DNA of 13,944 nt from positions 1 to 13,944 of the forward strand of contig CAZWUK010000057.1 of NCBI GenBank assembly GCA_964636685.1, written 5' to 3'. The notes under the pieces are model-generated. The model saw only the letters and a list, made by a program, of their open reading frames with translations. It did not search any database and had not been told where the DNA came from. Origin of the DNA: CAZWUK01 sp964636685. GTDB lineage: Bacteria > Bacillota > Clostridia > Christensenellales > CAG-138. Positions 1 through 5,594 of the stretch are shown in pieces. The stretch's first letter is position 1; each line of letters opens with the position of its first letter. Made by a program: the position numbers and the translations under genes.

Positions 1-119
1 CAGCGTCAACCACGGTAGAGCGTTTCAATCCACGCACCCGTGAAGGGTGCGACGTTCTTCATCCCCGTGAGCGTCTGTTGCATCAGTGTTTCAATCCACG
101 CACCCGTGAAGGGTGCGAC
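1..119 (-). CRISPR. Type I-C CRISPR array, leader-proximal end (truncated by window edge)
   Basis: Two identical 32-bp repeats are visible at 22-53 and 88-119, separated by a 34-bp spacer (54-87). A further partial spacer of at least 21 bp runs off the left edge. On the minus strand each repeat starts GTCGCACCC and ends GTGGATTGAAAC, the usual type I-C form. Each holds a 7-bp stem, CGCACCC/GGGTGCG, around a 5-nt loop (33-51 and 99-117). Exactly 11 nt lie 3' of the stem in the transcript, which matches the 11-nt 5' handle known for Cas5c cleavage. The array is read on the minus strand because the leader and cas genes lie on its right. The repeat at 88-119 is therefore the leader-proximal one and the spacer at 54-87 the most recently acquired. 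The array length cannot be judged from this window. Confidence 0.97.
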
Positions 120-121
120 GG

Positions 122-139
122 CCACGCCAAAAGGCATGG
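122..139 (-). other. Small hairpin at the leader-repeat junction
   Basis: On the minus strand, CCATGCC and GGCGTGG form a 7-bp stem (one G-U wobble in RNA) around a TTTT loop. It ends two bases before the first repeat (119). The DNA dyad has one mismatch. It lies where Cas1-Cas2 recognises the leader end, or it may simply fold in the pre-crRNA. Confidence 0.4.
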
Positions 140-164
140 AATTCTCTAGGCGAATTTGCTTGTT

Positions 165-286
165 TTTGCGAACCGCTAAGTTTACAAGAAAAATATAACA
201 CTTTTTCTGTTAAAAATCCATAGTTCCTCGATCTTGTGTGCAGCGCGAACCTCCCGTCGATTCAGGCGTCGCTGCAGGTTCGCAAA
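165..286. repeat. Inverted and direct GCGAACC motifs in the CRISPR leader
   Basis: TTTGCGAACC at 165-174 is a perfect 10-bp inverted match to GGTTCGCAAA at 277-286. A second direct copy, GCGAACCT at 245-252, is an 8-bp inverted match to AGGTTCGC at 276-283. A competing dyad, GCAGCG at 240-245 with CGCTGC at 270-275, overlaps these arms. The leader thus contains three GCGAACC copies, two direct and one inverted, able to form alternative hairpins. The function is unknown. They could be protein-binding sites for integration or transcription control. Confidence 0.7.
192..200 (-). promoter_or_regulatory. Candidate extended -10 promoter for pre-crRNA
   Basis: On the minus strand this reads TGTTATATT, an extended -10 (TGN followed by TATATT) in an A+T-rich context pointing towards the array. 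Transcription would start about 70 nt before the first repeat at 119. No good -35 hexamer lies 16-18 nt upstream, which is compatible with an extended -10 promoter. This is a motif reading only. Confidence 0.45.
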
Positions 287-314
287 TGGGGATCCGTGTC
301 TTCGGAAAGACGTA

Positions 315-608
315 CTAAAGCAAAAGCGTATCTTCCGCTAGATTAAATGTTGGCTTTGCCCCTATATGTTCCACACGGTTCATTCCGTTTGCGCCCAAGC
401 GATAAAAGCGAATGCTGTCTTTTTCCAGATCTGCTTCCTGCGACAAATTCGCCTTCATACTCACGAATTGTGCAGGCTCTACAATACATTCAAATACTGA
501 ATTCTGTACGCGCTGTCCATAGTTCTGGCACACCTTGGCCACTCTACGCAAGCGGCGCTTTCCCGCGGCATCCTCAGTCATAACGTCATACGTAACCAAT
601 ACAACCAT
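315..608 (-). CDS. cas2: CRISPR-associated endoribonuclease Cas2
   Basis: Cas2 is the non-catalytic core of the Cas1-Cas2 integrase that inserts new spacers at the leader end. The 97-residue protein has the usual length for type I-C Cas2. It opens with the ferredoxin-fold first strand MVVLVTYDV, with the conserved aspartate at position 8, and continues with the arginine-rich first helix (KRRLRRVAK) and the QNSVFEC strand typical of the family. It starts at an ATG preceded by a strong GGAGGTGA Shine-Dalgarno (about 612-619) that overlaps the last codons of cas1. The stop is TAG. It is the last gene of the cas operon and is followed directly by the leader. Confidence 0.97.
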   Translation of the reverse strand: MVVLVTYDVMTEDAAGKRRLRRVAKVCQNYGQRVQNSVFECIVEPAQFVSMKANLSQEADLEKDSIRFYRLGANGMNRVEHIGAKPTFNLAEDTLLL

Positions 609-611
609 GCT

Positions 612-1643
612 TCACCTCCACACAAACGCCGGGTAGTCCAGCGACTGCGTTCTGATCGCTCCAGCAAGCAGCTGTGCTTGCACAAATGGCAATAACCCAA
701 ATTGTATTTTTTCTTCCAGATATGGATGCGTCAGTTCTTCTTGCTTACGCTTTTGCCAATTGTCGATAATCGTCTTTCGAGCATCGCTTGTCAGCAGAAC
801 CGCACCGTCGGCTTGAATCACAAAATCCTTTGGGACAATTTGTTTGCGATTTATCAAGGTCAATGCGTTTCGATCCGCCATAACCGGTCGCAATTCCTCC
901 ATCAGGTCCAAAGCCAAGCTTGCTCTGCCGGGACGATCCCGGTGCAGAAAACCAACCTGTGGATCAAGTCCCACCGATTCAAGCGCTCCTCTGCAATCAT
1001 GCTCGAGCAGCGTATAGCAAAATGAAAGCAGGCAGTTGATTCGATCCAACGGCGGGCGACGGTTGCGCCCGTTCATTGAAAACGCCTGCTTGTTCTCTAA
1101 GACAAGCTCGTCGAACACATCAAAATAATGCTTTGCCGCTTCGCCTTCTATGCCTCGCAGCCGGTCGCCATCCAGTTGAAGTGCGGCGTTTTTTGCGAGA
1201 CGAAACAACGTTTGTTCAGCATTGGAAACGGCAGTCGCTTCCAGTTTTTCGGCATGATCCCGCATTCCGCGGCGCAAAACCGTTCGACAGTTCAGAATCT
1301 TCGCGCTTACAAATTGATTCGCAATTTTCGCGGAGGTCGTCTTGTCCTCGCTGATGCGGTATTGGCATTTCCGCAGCAGAACGCTGCCGGACTGCGCGCC
1401 TTCCACACGCGCCAAAAATTTTCCAGACGGCTGAAGAAAGGATACGCAAATGCCATGCTCCATGCAAAGCGCCAATGCGGCGGGGCTTGCACCCGGATAC
1501 CCCATCTGCACAACCGAGGCAAGATTGATCGCCGGTACGCGAACCTTTCTGTCCTCCGGCAGGCACACCAGCAGATCTTCGCCTTCTCGCGCCAAATAAG
1601 CTTCCGGTGTTGTGACATACAGCACATTTTTCAGCTTTCGCAT
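612..1643 (-). CDS. cas1: Type I-C CRISPR-associated integrase Cas1
   Basis: Cas1 is the metal-dependent integrase that joins prespacers to the leader-repeat junction. The ATG at 1643 is preferred over the longer reading frame that begins at 1679. It has a GGAG 8 nt upstream, gives the family N-terminus MRKLKNVLYVTTPEAYL, and yields 343 residues, the usual type I-C Cas1 length. The beta-rich N-terminal domain covers roughly residues 1-90 and the alpha-helical catalytic domain the rest. Metal-binding residues are visible: E166 in GIEGEAA, H234 in GFLHRDRPGR, and D246/E249 in LALDLMEELRP. The start overlaps the end of cas4 by 13 bp, so the two are probably translationally coupled. That fits the known Cas4-Cas1 complex that selects prespacers with a PAM. 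No inactivating change is seen. Confidence 0.97.
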   Translation of the reverse strand: MRKLKNVLYVTTPEAYLAREGEDLLVCLPEDRKVRVPAINLASVVQMGYPGASPAALALCMEHGICVSFLQPSGKFLARVEGAQSGSVLLRKCQYRISEDKTTSAKIANQFVSAKILNCRTVLRRGMRDHAEKLEATAVSNAEQTLFRLAKNAALQLDGDRLRGIEGEAAKHYFDVFDELVLENKQAFSMNGRNRRPPLDRINCLLSFCYTLLEHDCRGALESVGLDPQVGFLHRDRPGRASLALDLMEELRPVMADRNALTLINRKQIVPKDFVIQADGAVLLTSDARKTIIDNWQKRKQEELTHPYLEEKIQFGLLPFVQAQLLAGAIRTQSLDYPAFVWR

Positions 1644-2311
1644 ACGCTTTTCTCCAATTCTGCCCATACGGATTCCCAATAATGCCGCACACGTTCAGCG
1701 TCCATCTTCGGCATGCAGTCATTGAAAAGAGAACAACCTCTGCATTTTTGCCCTTTTTCGGCAGGCGGCACTTCTCCCTTTTCCGTTGCAGCATGTATTT
1801 GTTCGCACAATGCGGCAGTGTCGGCGCGCAGCACGCAATCAAAAAGTACCTGCTCCCGCCGCTTGGTTTGCCCGTAATACAGATCTCCGTCGGATATGGT
1901 GCAGCCAAGCATCTCCTCCAGACAGAGCGCCTGCGCGCATAGCTGAATGCGATCGCATTGTATGGTCTTGCTGGCTCCATGCTTATACTCCACAGGATGG
2001 ATTCGGTAGCGTCCCGCTCTTCCCACGACGGGAAAACCGTCTGGCGTGGCATGAAATTCTACAACGTCCGTGCTGCCACTCAGCCCAAGGACTGTGGAAC
2101 GGATACGCATGTCCCGTTCCACAAATCCACCGTTGGGCAGCGCCGCGCTTTGGGGAGAATGTACTCTTTGGTGCATTTGCATCCCCTCCGCCGTCAGGAT
2201 GTTTTCGGCCCATGCCTGTTCCAAATGAATCAAGCCCCACTGCCGCTTACAGAACGAATAGTGCTGTAAGGCTGAAAGCTGCAAGAAGTCATCCTCTTGA
2301 TAGCGCGTCAC
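1631..2311 (-). CDS. cas4: CRISPR-associated exonuclease Cas4
   Basis: Cas4 is a RecB-family 4Fe-4S nuclease that trims prespacers and enforces PAM selection together with Cas1-Cas2. The 226-residue protein carries the full motif set. The cluster cysteines are C21 (in FCKRQW) and C190, C193 and C199 (CRGCSLFNDC). RecB nuclease residues are H47, D82 (GSTDVVEF), and E108 and K110 (PVEYKHG), followed by the Q123-containing helix IQLCAQALCLEEM. Translation starts at GTG (2309-2311), which overlaps the TGA stop of cas7 in a GTGA tetranucleotide, indicating translational coupling. The 3' end overlaps cas1. The order cas7-cas4-cas1-cas2 is canonical for type I-C. Confidence 0.97.
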   Translation of the reverse strand: MTRYQEDDFLQLSALQHYSFCKRQWGLIHLEQAWAENILTAEGMQMHQRVHSPQSAALPNGGFVERDMRIRSTVLGLSGSTDVVEFHATPDGFPVVGRAGRYRIHPVEYKHGASKTIQCDRIQLCAQALCLEEMLGCTISDGDLYYGQTKRREQVLFDCVLRADTAALCEQIHAATEKGEVPPAEKGQKCRGCSLFNDCMPKMDAERVRHYWESVWAELEKSVCES

Positions 2312-3159
2312 AGCAGCTCCATCACCGTAACACCCTGCGGGATCTTGCTCCTCTCAATCGACACCGCATAATCTGTAAAGTCTCTCGGCGCGTTTTGTTT
2401 GTCGTTACGCTCTATTTTGATTGCATCAAACAACACATGCGCGGGCGCGTTGCCAAGCTTGCTCTCGTGCTTGAAGGCAAACATTTTACGGCTGGACATT
2501 TTTCCTCTGGCTGCGGAATGATCGATCTCAAACATATTGCCCAGCGCTTCAAACAGCAGCTCCAGATCCGCCTCACAAAAGCCGGTTCTTTCCGCGTAGG
2601 CAGGCGTGATATAGCCTTCCAGACGATACAGCGCGTACGGTACGATATATTTGCGTCCCATGGTGCGTTCTTTGTCCTTATCCTTCTCATTTGTGACCGC
2701 CATACGGGTGATGGTAACTTCCTGCTGAAGAATCACATCCGCACTGCGTGAAAAGCACAGCTGCACGGGGCCGCGCACCTGACCGCATTTATAATCGCCG
2801 GTATCCATCACCGCGCCAAAGGTACGAACGTCAAAAAAGCGACCGCACATATATTGCTGCGAAAGGGAGCGGGCATCGTTCTGTTTGGCGTCAAGCTTCA
2901 GCGCTTCGTAGGCAAGCTTTTGCTTGTTGTTGAGCACGGCGCCGTCGGTGACATAGATGTCATAGCCCGTTTCACCCGCCATCTTCATTTCAACATAGTT
3001 GCGTATTTTTCGTTTGATACATACATCGGTAACAATGCCCTTCCCCGTCTCCGGATCAACGCGCGGCATGTTGCCGGCGTCAGGGTCGCCATTCGGATTT
3101 CCGTTTTGTACGTCAAACAGCAGTACGAATTCATAACGATTGCAAATGGGTTCCGACAT
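2308..3159 (-). CDS. cas7: Type I-C Cascade backbone protein Cas7 (Csd2)
   Basis: Cas7 forms the helical crRNA-binding backbone of the I-C Cascade complex. The 283-residue protein shows the Csd2 hallmarks: DVQNGNPNGDPDAGNMPR at 16-33, TDVCIKRKIRNYV at 44-56, CGRFFDVRTFGAVM at 105-118 and GQVRGPVQ at 126-133. It starts at an ATG 8 nt downstream of AGGAGGA (3167-3173). That site fills the 15-nt gap after the cas8c stop, which should support the high Cas7 stoichiometry of the complex. It ends in a 4-bp overlap with the GTG of cas4. The length is normal and no damage is seen. Confidence 0.97.
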   Translation of the reverse strand: MSEPICNRYEFVLLFDVQNGNPNGDPDAGNMPRVDPETGKGIVTDVCIKRKIRNYVEMKMAGETGYDIYVTDGAVLNNKQKLAYEALKLDAKQNDARSLSQQYMCGRFFDVRTFGAVMDTGDYKCGQVRGPVQLCFSRSADVILQQEVTITRMAVTNEKDKDKERTMGRKYIVPYALYRLEGYITPAYAERTGFCEADLELLFEALGNMFEIDHSAARGKMSSRKMFAFKHESKLGNAPAHVLFDAIKIERNDKQNAPRDFTDYAVSIERSKIPQGVTVMELL

Positions 3160-3174
3160 GATAAATTCCTCCTC

Positions 3175-3549
3175 TTATTGTTGTGTTGTCGTTTGGTTCG
3201 CGTCTTGTTCGCGTTTGGTGTAGAAGGCTTTATTCTGATGGTAATAGCCGAGCAAAAATTCACCTTGCGCCCTTGCGTTGAGCGCAGGCGAAAAATGATC
3301 GATTTGTGAAACGAGCTCCGTAATGACCTGCTTCATGTAATAGTTATCGACCTTTGCAATATGCTTCTCCGAAAGCTTCAGCAGCGTTGGAAACACCGTT
3401 TGCGGCGACGCCATTGCCGAATTCAGGTACTTGTCAACAATCGAAGCGTTGATGTCGCGTCCCAACGCGTCGCGCTGCGTCTTTTCAAGCGCTGCGAACA
3501 ATCTGCCCAGCAGATATGCTTCTTCTGTTCTTGTAACATCCAGTGCCAT
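3175..3549 (-). CDS. cas11c: Cas11c small subunit translated from an internal start in cas8c
   Basis: In type I-C systems the Cascade small subunit Cas11 is known to be made from an internal start near the 3' end of cas8c. Here the in-frame ATG at 3547-3549 (Met460 of Cas8c) lies 9 nt downstream of AAAGGAG (3559-3565), as good as many true gene starts in this window. The product would be 124 residues, beginning MALDVTRTEEAYLLGRLFAA and ending at the cas8c stop. It looks entirely helical and its length fits known Cas11c proteins. It would line the Cascade belly and stabilise the non-target strand. The sequence shows the signal but not expression. Confidence 0.8.
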   Translation of the reverse strand: MALDVTRTEEAYLLGRLFAALEKTQRDALGRDINASIVDKYLNSAMASPQTVFPTLLKLSEKHIAKVDNYYMKQVITELVSQIDHFSPALNARAQGEFLLGYYHQNKAFYTKREQDANQTTTQQ

Positions 3550-4926
3550 CGTTCTTTGCTCCTTTTCATTTCCGTTTCGTCGATCAAGCCGGTTCAGGCT
3601 TGCCTTAATGACGCCGACACGAACGCTGTTTGCCGCATTTCCTTCATTGGCTTCGGCACGAATGCGCCGGATCACTCCCATATAAAGCGACTGCGGATAT
3701 GGACGTCCATTCAGTATGCTTCGCATGAGGCTGCTGCCAAGATTGGGCGCAACGTTTGTCATTTCATGCCCTACTGCCGTTTCAATCAGAATCCGGTACA
3801 GCGACGGGTATCTCGGTCTTGCGTCAATGAGCTCCATATCCTCGAAATGCTGCCGCATATGCGCTATCAGATCGCCAAAGGAATCCCGATGGAAAAAGCG
3901 AATGACCAAGCGCGTTTTGTTGCTGGACAAGCCAAGAACGTATATTTTAACGTCCGAATCCAGGCCAAGTTCATCCGGTTTTCTTCCCGTGATTAAGGAA
4001 AGAAGTTTTCCACGAATGCGCATGTTTTCTGTTGCATCCAGCGTTGTTTCAGGCTCCTGCATCGATTGTCCGTCAAAAAGCATGGCGAGCAGATTTTCTT
4101 CCTCGATGGCGTCCCGCTCCGCCCAAAATACGATCTTCTGATCGCCAAGCGTCACATAGTGATTGCGATCTGCCAAGAGCATATTGAGCGCTGTACCATA
4201 TTGAAACGCCGCCGTCTCCGAAACCGGAGCATTGGCACCCTGCTTTTTCCCATGGGATTCAAAGGCATTCTGGTTGAATGTGACGATCGACGGCTTATCC
4301 TGCCCAAACCCGGAAAAATTCGGATGCAGCTTGGCGACAGGCCCTGTTTCGCCCGTAATCAGGCATTGCCCAATCTCAGCGTCGCCAGAGCGATTCTGAC
4401 AAAAGCGTTCCCATGCACGCTTTACCGCCGGGCGCTCATGCACGTATTGCGTTTGTCCACGCAGCCGGAACACGATGTTTCCGCCAGTTTCCAGCGCAGA
4501 GGTATCCACGCCGTCATAAATAAAGCTGCCGGGCGTCCTTTTTGCAAAAAAGCCAAGAACCGCCTTTGCGCCCGCATCGTCCACGTCGGCGAGGATTGCT
4601 GCGTGACGCTCTCGGCTTGCGGCAAACCGGTAGGCCGCTCCATCCTTCTTCTCATGAATGCCAAATAGGAACCCGGCATTTTCGCAAAGAAACGCCGGCT
4701 CCGGTTTTGATCCTGAGCGTTTCGGCGGCTGCGGCACCAAAAGGCGCATGGGACGCTTGTTTTTTCCATCCTGATCTTGCAGCGATGCGCATTCCACGAC
4801 ATTTCCGTCCTCGTCCAGCACGATACACGCGTTTACCGGCGTCACGGCGTACCCGAGCAAAGCGACCCCGCTATTGACATCCTGTGCAAGTCGGTCATAG
4901 TAGCCGCACAGTGCTTGCAGTATCAT
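3175..4926 (-). CDS. cas8c: Type I-C Cascade large subunit Cas8c (Csd1)
   Basis: Cas8c is the large Cascade subunit that recognises the PAM and helps recruit Cas3. The 583-residue length is typical of Csd1 proteins. A family-specific central block at about 188-251 begins CLITGETGPVAKLHPNFSG, continues through TFNQNAFESHGKKQGANAPV and ends FQYGTALNMLL. The C-terminal 124 residues form the helical small-subunit-like region, which also appears to be translated separately (see Cas11c). The ATG at 4926 overlaps the cas5 TGA as ATGA, with GGGGGTGA just upstream inside cas5. This arrangement implies coupled translation. Confidence 0.96.
   Translation of the reverse strand: MILQALCGYYDRLAQDVNSGVALLGYAVTPVNACIVLDEDGNVVECASLQDQDGKNKRPMRLLVPQPPKRSGSKPEPAFLCENAGFLFGIHEKKDGAAYRFAASRERHAAILADVDDAGAKAVLGFFAKRTPGSFIYDGVDTSALETGGNIVFRLRGQTQYVHERPAVKRAWERFCQNRSGDAEIGQCLITGETGPVAKLHPNFSGFGQDKPSIVTFNQNAFESHGKKQGANAPVSETAAFQYGTALNMLLADRNHYVTLGDQKIVFWAERDAIEEENLLAMLFDGQSMQEPETTLDATENMRIRGKLLSLITGRKPDELGLDSDVKIYVLGLSSNKTRLVIRFFHRDSFGDLIAHMRQHFEDMELIDARPRYPSLYRILIETAVGHEMTNVAPNLGSSLMRSILNGRPYPQSLYMGVIRRIRAEANEGNAANSVRVGVIKASLNRLDRRNGNEKEQRTMALDVTRTEEAYLLGRLFAALEKTQRDALGRDINASIVDKYLNSAMASPQTVFPTLLKLSEKHIAKVDNYYMKQVITELVSQIDHFSPALNARAQGEFLLGYYHQNKAFYTKREQDANQTTTQQ
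3559..3565 (-). promoter_or_regulatory. Internal ribosome binding site for Cas11c
   Basis: AAAGGAG on the minus strand, inside the cas8c coding sequence, sits 9 nt before the in-frame ATG at 3549. The position, at the border of the small-subunit-like domain, is where type I-C cas8 genes carry an internal initiation site. Confidence 0.75.
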
Positions 4927-5576
4927 AGCTTCACCCCCGTCAGATCGATCACGCCATTCTCCATCGCAGCACGGAAAAAACGCGGCGTCTCGTTATCCGG
5001 ATAATCAAAGTCATACAGCATCCAGCCAAGATCACGCGTTCCGTCGTTTGCATAGCAGCTTTGGGGCACATCCCCCTCAAGCAACGTAAACCCTGCCGCA
5101 AATTCTCTGCACCCAAAATACGGACGGCTGAAGCACTGACCGTTTCTTGCCCGTCGCAAAAGAATGTTATAGTGCTTTTCTACCGTATCCTCCGCGCCTG
5201 CCTTCGCCGGAACGATCTCAAAATGCGCGTCGATCACGTATCTGACGTCTCTTAAAAACAGTGTCGCGCGCTGCTGACGGTCTTCAGCTGCATATTGATG
5301 CAGATCGACTTCCTTGCCACTTGCTGCTGCTTTGATATTGCGCGGTGGTATTTTACTGCCGACCTCGTTTTTGCGCACCGTATCAAACACAATCGGATTG
5401 AGTACGGTGATGCGGTCGATTTGATAGCGGATGGCGGGTTTCCAGTAAATCGCCTCCAGTATCCCCCTTGCCGCAGACGGCGTCATCACGTCATAGCTGA
5501 CGCGTTCAGCCTTCATCTCCGGGCGCGTAAAGCACGCGCGTTCGCCAAAGACTTGAAGCCTGATTCCATAACCCAT
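4923..5576 (-). CDS. cas5c: Type I-C pre-crRNA endoribonuclease Cas5c (Cas5d)
   Basis: In type I-C, which has no Cas6, Cas5c cuts pre-crRNA at the base of the repeat hairpin and stays on the 5' handle in Cascade. The 217-residue protein keeps the catalytic triad known from the Bacillus halodurans enzyme. Y44 lies in ILEAIYWKP and K134-H135 in VEKHYNILLRRA, matching Y46/K116/H117 there. The segment between these sites is about 20 residues longer, including RKNEVGSKIPPRNIK, a version I recall as common among Cas5c proteins. The ATG at 5576 follows an ideal AAGGAGGTGA (5581-5590), the strongest ribosome binding site in the cas operon. The gene ends in an ATGA overlap with cas8c. Confidence 0.96.
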   Translation of the reverse strand: MGYGIRLQVFGERACFTRPEMKAERVSYDVMTPSAARGILEAIYWKPAIRYQIDRITVLNPIVFDTVRKNEVGSKIPPRNIKAAASGKEVDLHQYAAEDRQQRATLFLRDVRYVIDAHFEIVPAKAGAEDTVEKHYNILLRRARNGQCFSRPYFGCREFAAGFTLLEGDVPQSCYANDGTRDLGWMLYDFDYPDNETPRFFRAAMENGVIDLTGVKL

Positions 5577-5594
5577 CGTCTCACCTCCTTGATT

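Larger units (their letters stand above)
120..314 (-). promoter_or_regulatory. CRISPR leader between cas2 and the array
   Basis: This 195-bp stretch lies between the cas2 stop codon and the first repeat and contains no credible gene. The part nearest the array (about 140-235) is A+T rich, as leaders usually are. It contains a candidate array promoter, a small hairpin abutting the first repeat and a set of inverted GCGAACC motifs, each listed separately. A minor 5-bp hairpin (298-302 with 307-311) follows the cas2 stop, but no T-tract follows it on the minus strand. No clear terminator therefore separates the cas operon from the array, and read-through transcription is possible. By analogy with other leaders it should direct both pre-crRNA transcription and polarised spacer insertion. 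Confidence 0.85.

Noticed and set aside
54..87. Self-targeting of the window by its own spacer
   Set aside because: I found no matching stretch elsewhere in the window on either strand by eye.
298..311. A possible terminator just after cas2
   Set aside because: The stem is only 5 bp and no T-tract follows on the minus strand, so it is not a credible rho-independent terminator.
1644..1679. A longer N-terminus for Cas1 starting at 1679
   Set aside because: The extra twelve residues (MGIRMGRIGEKR) are not part of the usual Cas1 N-terminus, and the ATG at 1643 has its own GGAG. The shorter form has the normal length.
1216..2052. A 278-codon minus-strand frame overlapping cas1 and cas4
   Set aside because: It is a frame-shifted shadow. 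Its Cys- and Arg-rich translation lacks any motif, while cas1 and cas4 carry complete catalytic motifs in their own frames.
1786..2751. A 321-codon open frame on the plus strand opposite cas4 and cas7
   Set aside because: It spans two overlapping genuine cas genes in antisense and its translation looks random.
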